The notes under the pieces are model-generated. The model was not told the origin of the DNA. It ran no database searches and saw only the letters and a program-made list of their open reading frames with translations. From the NCBI GenBank assembly GCA_033296705.1, contig MU856846.1, forward strand, positions 62,001-126,000: DNA of 64,000 nucleotides, read 5' to 3'. A program made the translations under genes and the position numbers. Of the stretch, positions 21,408 to 31,133 are shown in pieces (position 1 is the stretch's first letter; the number at the start of each line of letters is the position of its first letter). The DNA is from Chaetomidium leptoderma. Taxonomy: Eukaryota > Ascomycota > Sordariomycetes > Sordariales > Chaetomiaceae.

Positions 21408-23960
21408 CTAATACACCCGGAGAAGTTGAATGTTGAGGACAAGCTTCTCCAGCTCGCAGTCTGCGCCATTCGGCAGTTTCTGGCCTTTCGGAAGGCTAGC
21501 AATCACCGTGATGGCAATAATGTTCGTAACATATTGCAGATTCGCATCGAAGACAACGGCGTCCGGGAGTAATGGATCATCTGGGACGGGCAAAGGAGTC
21601 GCCCGCCCCACCGTTTGGCCGTTGACTGCCACGAACACTCGGTATTGCCGGCCTTGTTGCTCAAACGGCGCCAGGCGAGGAATGAGCTGCAGCCGGTTGT
21701 GGTTGCCCGGAATATGCAGTGTGAGGTTCTGGTGCGCTTCTTTCGGGTGTGCCGGGATTTCGAGTCTGAACCTGTGGTCCATAGCCACACTAGGGTGTGT
21801 CCGAATCAGAACGCTCGGGATGAGAGAATCCGCATAACCTGTTGGTGACGTTAGTGTGATACACGAATTTGCGGCGGTCAATATGTTGAGATGGACTTAC
21901 CTCTACCGGGGGCACGATACTTGTAGTCGTAAACCGGCGGCGCGGGGGCCGGATGGCCGTTTTGCAGCTGATGGACTGAAGGAGATTGTTGGAAGGGTTG
22001 GGCGGCGGCGACCATTCCGTTCGGGACGTTCGTTTGACCCGGAACGTTGCCGTTTGGCCGTGCGAAAGCCGCTGGGGGTTGCTGAGCACTGACACCGGGC
22101 ATCGGAGTGGCAATGGCGGGGCGCGGAGACGCCACAGCACCGGGCAAAGCCCTGGCGTTGTCGATTTGAAAACTGGCCGAGGTCGTGTTCGCCGGAGGAA
22201 GAGGAATGGTGCGGTTGACGTTCATAGCCAGATCGGGACGAGCCGACTCGCTCGACTGGCCAGTCTGGGGCGCGGGTGAGGCTGCCGCGCTGCCCCTCGA
22301 ACCTCCGACATGGATGGTGATCTTCTTGGATGCAATAACCGGCGTCTCTTGGCCCGGGGTCATCTTCAGCTTGATCTTCTGCTGAGGCGGCTCCTGGACC
22401 ACGGCCTTTGCAGAATTGAGCTCCCTCACAAAGCATTTCTAGGAGGTTATTGTCAGTTTTGTAGCATCACTCACGGAATGATGGCGTCGTACCTGGAGTT
22501 CTGTTGCCAGCGCGTGGATGACGCTTCCCTCCTCGTTGTAGAAGTGCGCATTGGTCCAGAGCAGGCTCGCCCTCTCTTCGAATGTTGCCCAGTTCTTGAA
22601 GTCGCTGACGCCAGTTGCGGGCTGCCGGCCGTGGATGCCCTTGACGAGCTTCTGCAAGCCCTTCAAGGACAGGGGGGATGTGATGACGGCAAAGTAATCT
22701 TTGTAGGTGCGCGGCGGCAAGTTGATGAAGTCCAGGAAGAACACATCCCTGTCACGGTTAGCACTCGGCGGGGAGTGAAGGCGGACGCGTCTTGACTCAC
22801 GATCCGTCCGGCTTCCGGATCAACTCCTCGACAATCTTCTCCTGAGCTTGTTGGAATGAGAGACCTTTGTAGGGCACGCCCTCGTACTCGTGGTCTGCCT
22901 TGACCCGCCCGCTCTTGTCCACCTTCCTAGCTTGTTCCGACCCATCCCTAGGAGGCCTGCCGGGTCCTTTCCTCTTGAGGACAATCCTTCGCGGATTCCC
23001 GTCCTCTTCCTCGTCGCCTTCGTCGTCGTCGCCTTCCGCATCCTCCTCTTCGTCGCTTTGCGAATCCTCCTCCCCTTCAGCGTCCTCGTCCTCGACTTCG
23101 GCGCCGTCCTCTGCGGCTCCAAGGCCAGAGAGCTCATCCGATTCGGGCTGCATGTCGTTGGGGATCGGCGTTGCTTGACAGCTATACCCGGACATGAGCT
23201 TGTACGCGGGGTTGGTCTTCGTCATGTAATTGCTCAGTGCTTTTCGCACGCGCTCCGCGTCTTCGAAAATCTCCGAGTTTTTTGGGTAGAATTCTTTCGC
23301 ATTGGTCACCATGCGCTTGAAGTAGCTCTCAAGCTCCGACAAATTCTTGAAGTCCTGATTTTGGAGTCTCCGCTCAATCAGTTTGAGCGAGATTGGCATG
23401 CGAATGCGCTCGTAGTATTCCTTGTTCGTCTCCCGCGGGATGAGGCTCTCGAAGTAGCTTGCGACAAGCCGGCCGCTGCGTATAAGTGTTAGCATGCAAC
23501 GCTCGAAGAATTTGCGAGGAGAAAAGCGCAAGATCGCCCACCTCTTATCCTTGGTCCTTCGGATTGTGTCGAGAAAATGCAAACCGTAAGATGTTGTCGA
23601 CTCGCGACTTTCGCCGTGCGCCAGGTTGTAGTCGGACGGTTGCTGTACTCGTGGTTAGCCTACTCGGTGGCGGGAATGAAAATCGTTATGATTTGGGTGT
23701 TATCGGTTGGTATTGGGCATGCTGGTAGAGTGCACGTTCGCATGTTCTCATTTTCACCGGATGCATTCCACATTGAGGATGGCCATTTTTGATATGGCTC
23801 GATAACAAAAACGAACGTGCGGCCCTAGCCAAGCATGCCCGAGGAGAAGGGGGGAGCTGCTACAGCAACTTACTCCTGGTGTCTTTTGTCGCTTGGAGGT
23901 TCGATCATCGCCGTCCGCGATGCCAGCTCCCGATGCGCTCGCCTTGCGTTTGTGGTCCAT
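21408..23960 (-). CDS. rsc4: RSC chromatin-remodelling complex subunit Rsc4, double bromodomain
   Basis: The product is a subunit of the RSC nucleosome remodeller that reads acetylated histone tails. Six exons (23960-23874, 23642-23542, 23475-22801, 22748-22493, 22438-21901, 21838-21408) join in frame to 695 aa. A basic N-terminus (MDHKRKASAS) precedes bromodomain 1 (about residues 45-155) and a highly acidic Glu/Asp linker. Bromodomain 2 (about 280-380) carries the canonical acetyl-lysine pocket NAHFYNEEGS. A long Pro/Ala/Gln-rich linker leads to a C-terminal folded domain (HRFRLEIPAHP to LEKLVLNIQ) typical of Rsc4-type proteins. In bromodomain 1 the matching site reads NAKEFYPKNS, so Pro stands where the pocket Asn is expected. 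Intron 1 is the longest at 231 nt. The gene is divergent from CKS1. Confidence 0.92.
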
Positions 23961-24833
23961 TGCGCGCCACCACTAGCCGATCGCGGTCAGGTTTCGCGGA
24001 AGGAATATCGCAGGGGGGTGCCGCGAGTCGGTCTCGGTGGAGATGCAAGGCTGCGACGGGGTGTTGTGGTTGAGGCGCGGACCTGATGCTGGTCAAGACG
24101 CGTCGAGGGTCGAGGGTCGATTTGGTCGGCGCAAAAGATGCCACAAGATTCGGAGGGAGAGCTTGCTTGGTCAACCCAGCAACGCGGGTCTCAAAAGCGA
24201 GCGGGTCAAAGGGTTTTATTGCGGAAAGAAGAGCGGATCAGAAGGGCCGTTGTCATGTGAAAGAGGTAGAGAGGTTTGGGTGAGGCCAGACTGGGAGATG
24301 GCTTCCTAGCATCGTCCTGCAATTCAATTCATCAGATGCAACATTCAACAAGGGGGGTGAATCGACTTGGCATGCGATTTGGGGAGACAGGGAACAGTGC
24401 GGGACATGCCGCGGACTGTTTAAATTGACTGTGCAAAGACCAAAGACCACGGGAAGGAAGATATGATTATGTAAGCAGTTGTACCGAGGCACCATTGATG
24501 GGCGAGGTTTGGCCTCTTGCAAGTTGACTGTGCGGGGAGGAATGCCCGGGTTATTACTTGTATTGTGTCTACGGTAAACGACGAGAAAGGCTCGCTCTCT
24601 AGTGTCGTTACTAATGTCCTGAGTTGGATCCATCAATCGAAGATATTCCATTGTTCCATGCCTGGTGGCCCGTGCTCGGTTCCCGGACGGGGCGGAGGGG
24701 CAAAGTTTTAGCGTCACGCAAGTGCGGCAGGGCCCTCCAAACATTCTCGATTTGTTGTTTACCTGAGTTTACGTTCGCCCACTTTCCACCCCTCCTCTCC
24801 ACCAGCAAAGTCCCACTCAACAACGCCAACCAG

Positions 24834-24843
24834 TCGCGCGCGA
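24834..24843. promoter_or_regulatory. CGCG-core palindrome, possible G1/S factor site
   Basis: TCGCGCGCGA is a perfect 10-bp palindrome about 350 bp upstream of the CKS1 ATG. On the minus strand it reads TTCGCGCGCG, close to the core of the 21-bp repeats nearby. MBF/E2F-type cell-cycle factors bind CGCG cores; binding here is inference. Confidence 0.35.
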
Positions 24844-25024
24844 ATCCCAGCGCCGTCTTCTTTTTGAGAACAACCACATTCGCTCAGGAAACACAGCTAC
24901 CTGCCTGCATCGCCGATTTGCATCCCAGAACTCGTTTCCGGCATCAGGAGCTCGGTAGTCCATCATCCAGCGACCATTACCCCACGTACATACAAAGCTC
25001 GCCGCGAGCCGACCACGGACAGAG

Positions 25025-25066
25025 CATTCGCGCGACGCCAAATAACATTCGCGCGACGCCAAATAA
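25025..25066. repeat. perfect 21-bp tandem duplication in the CKS1 promoter
   Basis: Copies 25025-25045 and 25046-25066 are identical and each contains ATTCGCGCGACGCC. They end 124 bp before the CKS1 start codon. The TTCGCGCG core resembles MBF/E2F-type sites, so the duplication may double a cell-cycle element. Confidence 0.85.
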
Positions 25067-25190
25067 CCCACCCGACCGCCCAGCCATAGTATTTCGGCCC
25101 TGCGTAGAAAGAGCCTAGGACATTGCGGAGAACTGCGCAAACCACCTTGACCACTTTTCTTTTATAGCACAGCATCTCCGCGCGCGGAAG

Positions 25191-25730
25191 ATGGCCGCTC
25201 AGGAGCAAATGGGCATCGACACCAGCCGCCGCAACCGGATCCCGAGGTCGCTGACGGAGGACGAGCGCGCGCGCCTGGACGAGTTTATCGACTCGATACA
25301 TTATTCCACCAGGTGTGTTTCCCCAGCGCAGGCAAAGCCAAGCGTTTCTCTTGGTGGCACTGACCCTAACGCGTCCTAGATACTCTGACAGCGAGTTTGA
25401 GTACCGTCACGTGCAGTTGCCCAAGGCCATGCTCAAAGCCATCCCCGCCGAGTACCACGACAAGTCGAAGGGCACGTTGAAGCTGCTGTGGGAGGACGAG
25501 TGGCGGGGAATGGGAATCACACAGGTGCGCTCCGTCGGCTGTTTGAATACTTTGGGCAATCCAGGAACTAATCGATCTACTAGAGTCTCGGGTGGGAGCA
25601 TTACGAAGTTCATGAGCCGGAACCGCATATTCTCCTCTTCAAGTAAGCACAATAACGTGGATGTGTACCCAGCCAAGCCGACGGCTAACAATCCAACAGA
25701 CGGCCCCTGAATTACCAGCCACCGCAGTGA
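25191..25730 (+). CDS. cks1: cyclin-dependent kinase regulatory subunit Cks1
   Basis: This small adaptor binds Cdc28/Cdk1 and docks phosphorylated substrates to drive cell-cycle transitions. Exons are 25191-25312, 25380-25524, 25584-25642 and 25700-25730, giving 118 aa, close to the 108-150 aa of other fungal forms. Signature segments are YSDSEFEYRHVQLPKAML (about residues 42-59), LWEDEWRGMGITQSLGWEHY (Cks motif 1) and HEPEPHILLFKRP (motif 2, including the HxPEPH turn). Exon borders fall inside these motifs and each rebuilds them exactly. The CGCG-rich tandem repeat upstream hints at cell-cycle control. Confidence 0.96.
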
Positions 25731-26996
25731 AGAGACATAAGGGACCGGAGAAGAGGAAACTGGAGTCCGAGTCTCTACCGCATTTTTTTGCAACATCATG
25801 ACACTTACGAGCGCACAGCGGCTGCCACCTTACTGCATGATTACAATGCTCGTGACGAGACGGGGGGCAGTCGCGCATGCGAGTCTCGCCCATGGTCTTG
25901 GCTTCGACTCGGTTGGTGTACGTTGCCGCCCATAGCCAATCCCTACTCTCATGAGGTCTCTCGGCGTCGGCTGGGGTTGGCCAGGCGGCTGACTACACAA
26001 TATGGGCGCGGGGACCGTGCTGATGGATCGGAGAAGCGATTGCGAGCGCTGACTGGGGGTTGGGAGGCGTTGAAAGGGCCATTGCATTTGGACTGGGCGA
26101 ATTAGGCTCTACGCCGTCCGCGATGCCGCATTGTTGGTTAATGTACTGGATCAACAGCAAATAATGATACCGCCAGTTTGACCAAACCTCGAGTACGGAG
26201 TACTTAGACGGAGTGATGTTCTGGTTTTGATTTGCGAGGTTCTTCGACGGTGATCAGGAAAATGGTGTGGTCATGTCGGTGCTCGGTAACACAAAAGGTG
26301 ACTTGTGTTGGCGGGAAGTTTTTCGTCCAAAAAACGCAAAGGTGGTCGGTCCCATGAGTGATGAGCGGGATGTACAAAGATGTACGGAGCACATACCGCA
26401 CTGATGATTCCGGCATCAGAATGGGGCAATGCAACGCCACTCTCCGCTGGGAACCCCGGGATATCGGCAGGTTTCATTATTTCTAAGCAATCAGGATGCA
26501 ACAGGTCGTGCGGTCGGCAATTCAGCATCTGCTGATTTTCCCGTTCTGGACACCTTTCATCTTTCCCGGACCCCTCCCGCTCGTCTCCGTTCCGCTGTTT
26601 ATTAATAACCCGGAGAGCCCAGGCCATCGTCACCCAGTCTTGAGCCAGTCTCGACCATGAAAGTCGGCCAAACAAAAAAGACGTGCTTTTCTTTCAAGGT
26701 TTCTTCTGCTTTATGCTTGCTTCCCCTTTGGCGGCCCCGTGTTTCTAGAACCGCCAAGGTTTCCAGCAGCCCGCCGATCCTGGCCTGGATAAGCACCCGA
26801 TAAGCGGCTTTGTCGCCAAATGTCCTCTTGTTGCGGACACCCCCGAGACCACCGAGACCGCTAACATCGGACCACCTTCTTGGGATTTCGACGTTTCAGG
26901 CCAGGTCTTGGGAAATCGCCCCAGGCCGCCCCAAACATTCACCTCTTACCATCCAACCCGGCCACGAGAAACGAGAAACGAGAAACGACGGCAACC
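25731..26996. promoter_or_regulatory. CKS1 3' flank and ERO1 promoter region
   Basis: The 1266 bp between tandem plus-strand genes contain no supported ORF. The last 35 bp hold ACGAGAA repeats next to the ERO1 start. I did not find a clear unfolded-protein-response element by eye. Confidence 0.5.
26964..26988 (+). repeat. ACGAGAA heptanucleotide repeat in the ERO1 leader
   Basis: Three perfect ACGAGAA units plus ACGA run from 26964 and end eight bases before the ERO1 ATG, so they are almost certainly in the 5' UTR. Confidence 0.8.
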
Positions 26997-29003
26997 ATGA
27001 AGTCGGCCACTCGCCTCTTTTACCTGTCGGTGTTCGCCCTCTGGGGACCCCAAGTCCGGTGCCAGAACCCAGACGCTTCTTCCCAAGATGCATGCGCGGT
27101 ACGCTCTCTTTAGCTTGTTCGCCGTTTTCTGCCGCCTTGGTGCGGCATCGGTGCGCTGTTCGGCAGCAGCGGACGACGAGGTCCGCATATACCATTCTAA
27201 CGGCTCCCTCTGGCAGATCTCACCCAAGGCCATCGTCAACGATGCGTGTGCTTCCTATTCAACCCTCGAGCGGCTCAACTGCAACGTCAAGCCGGCCCTT
27301 GACGAGCTGACACAGACCACCGATTTCTTCTCGCACTACCGGGTCAACCTCTTCCACAAGAAATGCCCGTTCTGGAACGACGAGAATGGCATGTGCGGCA
27401 ACATTGCCTGCGCTGTCGAGACGCTCGACAACGAGGAGGACATCCCACCAGTATGGCGCGCCAGCGAGCTGGGCAAGCTCGAAGGCCCCCACGCGAGGCA
27501 CCCCGGCAAGAGCATGCAGAAGCAACAGCCCGAGCGGCCGTTGCAGGGCAGGCTGGGAGAAAATGTCGGGGAAAGTTGCGTGGTCGAGTACGACGACGAG
27601 TGCGACGACCGGGATTACTGCGTGCCCGAAGACGAGAGCGCGTCGTCCAAGGGAGACTATGTGAGCCTGGTGCGCAACCCGGAGCGGTTCACCGGCTACG
27701 CTGGCGACGGGGCCAAGCAGGTCTGGGACGCCATCTACCGGGAGAATTGCTTCCAGAGGAGCTCGTTCCCGCACTCGGCAGCGCTCGGCAAAGACACGTC
27801 GGCCAAGGGGCCCGCTGCGATGGACTTCAAGGCTGTGATCGAGGCCGCGGGCCGGCAGCAGGTGCTGGAGGAGCAGCGGCAGCACAACCCGCTGACCCCC
27901 TTCGTGGCGAAAACCGGGTTAGAGCACGAAGACGAGTGCCTCGAGAAGCGCGTGTTTTACCGCGTCATCTCGGGTATGCATGCGAGCATCTCGACACACC
28001 TGTGCTGGGACTTCCTCAACCAAACGACGGGGCAGTGGCAACCCAATGTCGGCTGCTACGTCAGCCGTCTACACACGTTCCCGGATCGCATCAGCAACCT
28101 GTACTTCAACTACGCACTTCTCACGCGCGCGATCGCCAAGCTCGGCCCCCATCTCTCCAAGCACCATCAAGGCTACACGTTCTGCCTGGGCGATTCTGAC
28201 CAGGACGCCGCCACACGCGCCAAGGTCATGGCCGTCACGGACAGGGCGGCGAGTGTGCCGCAGATCTTTGACGAGAACCTGATGTTCAAGAACGGCGAGG
28301 GTCCTTCCCTGAAGGAGGACTTCCGAAACCGGTTCCGCAACGTCAGCCGGCTGATGGACTGCGTCGGCTGTGACAAGTGCCGCCTCTGGGGCAAGCTCCA
28401 GACGGCGGGCTACGGGACCGCGCTCAAGGTGCTGTTCGAGTTTGACAACAACGACCCGCCCGAGGTCCCCTTTCTGAAGCGCACCGAACTGGTTGCCCTG
28501 TTCAACACGTACGCGCGGTTGAGCAGCAGTCTGATTGCCGTCCAGAAGTTCAGGGGGATGGTGGAGCAGATCGAGTCGGCCTACAAGTTTGAGGAACGCC
28601 TCAAGGAGGCCGAGAAGATCAACATCATCCCTGACCGGGCGAAGAAGCCGCGGCATGTCATCGTTCCGGGGTCGTCCGAGGCAGCGGCGTCTGAAGCCAT
28701 GGATGAACAGCCCGAGGAGCGCCCGTCAGCCGAGTACCAAAACCGGACCGTCAAGGACGAGTTTGACGACGAGCTGGGTAGGGTGATCAAGGTGTTGAAG
28801 TACATCCTTGCGAGCTGGATTCAGTTCCCGTTTGCGATGTAAGTTGCTTGCTCCGTGACTGGTGGAAGAGACGGATGTGCTAACTCGTCGTCAGGTATGA
28901 CATTATCAAATGCGAGCTGGAGCGGCTATGGCAGCTCTTTCTCGGCCTGCCCGTTTCTCCCAGGTCGTGGGCCTTTGAGCTCCCTATGGTGGATGAACTT
29001 TAG
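26997..29003 (+). CDS. ero1: endoplasmic reticulum thiol oxidase Ero1
   Basis: Ero1 is a FAD enzyme that oxidises protein disulfide isomerase and so powers disulfide formation in the ER. Exons are 26997-27098, 27217-28838 and 28895-29003, giving 610 aa. Residues 1-22 form a signal peptide. After the first splice the protein continues ISPKAIVNDACASY as in related fungi. The CPFWNDENGMCGNIAC segment (about 83-98) holds the shuttle and regulatory cysteines. The active-site CVGCDKC triad is near 419-425, within DCVGCDKCRLWGKLQ. The start was chosen at the signal peptide; the longer open frame from 27088 is largely intron translation. The C-terminus includes an exon ending WAFELPMVDEL. ACGAGAA repeats precede the ATG. 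Convergent with USB1. Confidence 0.95.
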
Positions 29004-29267
29004 ATTGTTTAGTTTGAAAGGCGTTGTTCTCTAGCATTGCATCATGGCCTGACTGAAAAAGGCTTAGGGACGGAGTTGGGTGTTCAGGAAACTAAGGTCA
29101 CGCAAGAGTGGTCTTTTCTGGGTTTGCATTATTTGCGGGTTGCACCACAATAGGATACTCTTGGGAGAGGGTTTGTCTATATCTCTATAGTTTCGACTAC
29201 CACCAATGTCAGACAACCGTACATAAACCAACCACCCACTCGGTATCATTGACTGTCCGCAGCGCCC

Positions 29268-30390
29268 TTACAAGCCAAGCAAGTTCCTCGCCCCCTTCCC
29301 ACTTGCCCTCGTCCCCGGCTGCCGGAGCGCCAGCTGCGTCACCACATTCCCAATCTTGACCTTGATCCCATCCACGGGGACGCGCACCTCCCTGAGTTTC
29401 TGTCTGGTCTCGCGGCCCCCAAACACGCGCTCCGTCGCGGCCAGCAGCTCCTCGCTGAGCTCGGCAAACGACCAGGCAATCGACACATGGAACGCCTCCC
29501 CGATCTGCTGCTGCTTTTCCCCATCATTCTCGGTCGAAGAAGCAGAATCCGAAGCCCACTGATAAAGCCCGGGCTGGCCATACGCGGCAACCACCTCGTT
29601 ACACCGCCGCAACAAGCCAGTCAGCTCGGGGTTCGGATTTTTCGAATCTGAATCCCCCCCCTCTTGAGTCTGACTACTACTACTACCACGACTACGACTA
29701 CGAACCCGCAACACCAAAAACGACCGCCCGCTCTCCCCCGTGCGATGCCACTCCACCACCGCCCCACCACACCCCAACTCAAACGCGGTAGCAGCGCCAC
29801 CAACAACCCGCCTCTCCACCTCCCCCAAAAACACCCCCTTCTCCTCCGTCGCGAGCATGACCGGACGCGAGAGGCTGATGTGCAACGGCAAGGGCGCAGC
29901 CAGGTCGTTGCAGAGAAAACTGGTAATCTTATGTTGTTGGGGGTGGGAATATTCATGCTGGAGCGAGGTTACGAGGCTGGTGAGGAGCGAGTGGATGGCC
30001 GGTGGCGGGTGCCATTCGATGTAGATGTGGCTCGGCCAGCGGCCGGGCGTGTGGGGGTTCTGGCGGGTGCGGCCTTGGTGTAGGGAGGGGTCGTCGTGGG
30101 TTGTGGTGCGGACGGTGGAGGCGTAGAGGTTGTGGAAGGAGGGGGGGGGGGGGGGGGGGTGTGGGGGGGGGGGGGGGGGGGGGGGGGGGGGTGGTGGTAA
30201 GTTCGGGGGTTGATCCGGCGGGTTTGGGTTTGGCGGCGCTGGTTTCGGGCTCGGGCCGGGGCTGGGGCGGCTGGGGTGGGGATGCCGTTGCTCTTGTTCT
30301 TCTTCTTGGCTTCTTTTTGGGCGGAGGGCCGTCGGTCCCCGATGCCGAGTCCCGGTCGGAGTCGGACGAGTTGTAGTCTACCAACGGCAT
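29268..30390 (-). CDS. usb1: U6 snRNA 3'-5' phosphodiesterase Usb1, frame broken at a poly-C tract
   Basis: Usb1 trims the oligo(U) tail of U6 snRNA and leaves a cyclic phosphate. It belongs to the 2H phosphoesterases. Both catalytic HxS motifs are visible: LHISLSRPV and FHVSIAWSF. The N-terminus (MPLVDYNSSDSDRD, then a basic KKKPRRR segment) starts at 30390 after a (CAA)n leader. Downstream homology begins at FHNLYASTVRT and runs without a break to the TAA at 29268. The two parts lie in frames one base apart, and the only sequence between them is a proline-coding homopolymer (29 G, TGT, 19 G on the plus strand, 30141-30191). A length error or length polymorphism of that tract is the simplest explanation. 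Precise protein length is therefore unknown (about 370 aa). Confidence 0.85.
30141..30191. repeat. poly-G homopolymer inside USB1
   Basis: The plus strand carries 19 G, then TGT, then 29 G. On the coding strand it is a poly-proline stretch. It is the longest homopolymer in the window and is likely to be unstable and hard to sequence. Confidence 0.95.
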
Positions 30391-31133
30391 TGTTGTTGTT
30401 GTTGTTGTTGTTGCAGCGGGAGTATGATGCTGCTTTGGGGTCGGGTGGTGGCCGGCTGCTTCTTCACGTTTTGCTCGGTTTTGTTTTGTTTTGTTTTGTT
30501 TTGTTTCATGTCCGTGTGGGCCCTGTGCGGTGGCCGATCTCAGATTCTCAGATTCTCAGCCCTGCGACGACCACGTTTTGGTGTTGTACCTAACCGACCG
30601 CACCGCACGATCCACGGACTGCAACACTGAGTGGTGCAGCCAATAGCGGCCACGGACGGAGCAGGACTGTTGGTGATGTTACTTCGGGGAGCCGGGGTTG
30701 GCTGCGATGGTTGCACACGGATATGGTCCGATGTTGATTGGGACGGAAACTGCAGGGTCTTCTAATCTGGACCCTCTCGTCTGCAGTCGCCTCGGTGCCC
30801 CTGGCTAAAAGCAACAGATGACTTTGCCACGGGACGCGAGGAACCGCGGGGCATTGGTCTCGAACAGGCGAGTCGGCGAGTCGGCGAGCCCCGCGATTCC
30901 ATCCGATGAAGGGGCTTGAGAGGGGGCGCTTAGGAGGAGATCTTTCTGATCAAAAGGACCGTCACGCCGTGCCAGCGACTTTGCTTCCCATGTTCGTACA
31001 AACTACTGCCATCACCATCGCCATCTATCCTCACCGTCTTGCGGAAGAAGAAGCTTCCCTCAGCAACAATTCAACTAAAGTTGACTCCCCTAGAAGACCC
31101 GCTGAAGGAGACCCGCTCCACCGCTACACTAAA
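30391..31133. promoter_or_regulatory. divergent USB1/Pal1-like promoter
   Basis: These 743 bp hold both promoters. A TTG array at about 30391-30413 is (CAA)n in the USB1 leader, directly against the ATG. A (TTTTG)5 array lies at 30479-30503. ORFs here are short and unrecognised. Confidence 0.6.
30479..30503. repeat. (TTTTG)5 microsatellite
   Basis: Five perfect TTTTG units in the USB1/Pal1-like promoter region, roughly 90-115 bp upstream of the USB1 ATG. Confidence 0.9.

Larger units (their letters stand above)
23961..25190. promoter_or_regulatory. divergent RSC4/CKS1 intergenic region
   Basis: These 1230 bp separate two start codons pointing apart. Short ORFs such as 24253-24744 minus have no recognisable similarity. 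The CKS1-proximal part holds a perfect 21-bp tandem duplication (25025-25066) and a TCGCGCGCGA palindrome (24834-24843), both listed separately. Confidence 0.6.
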
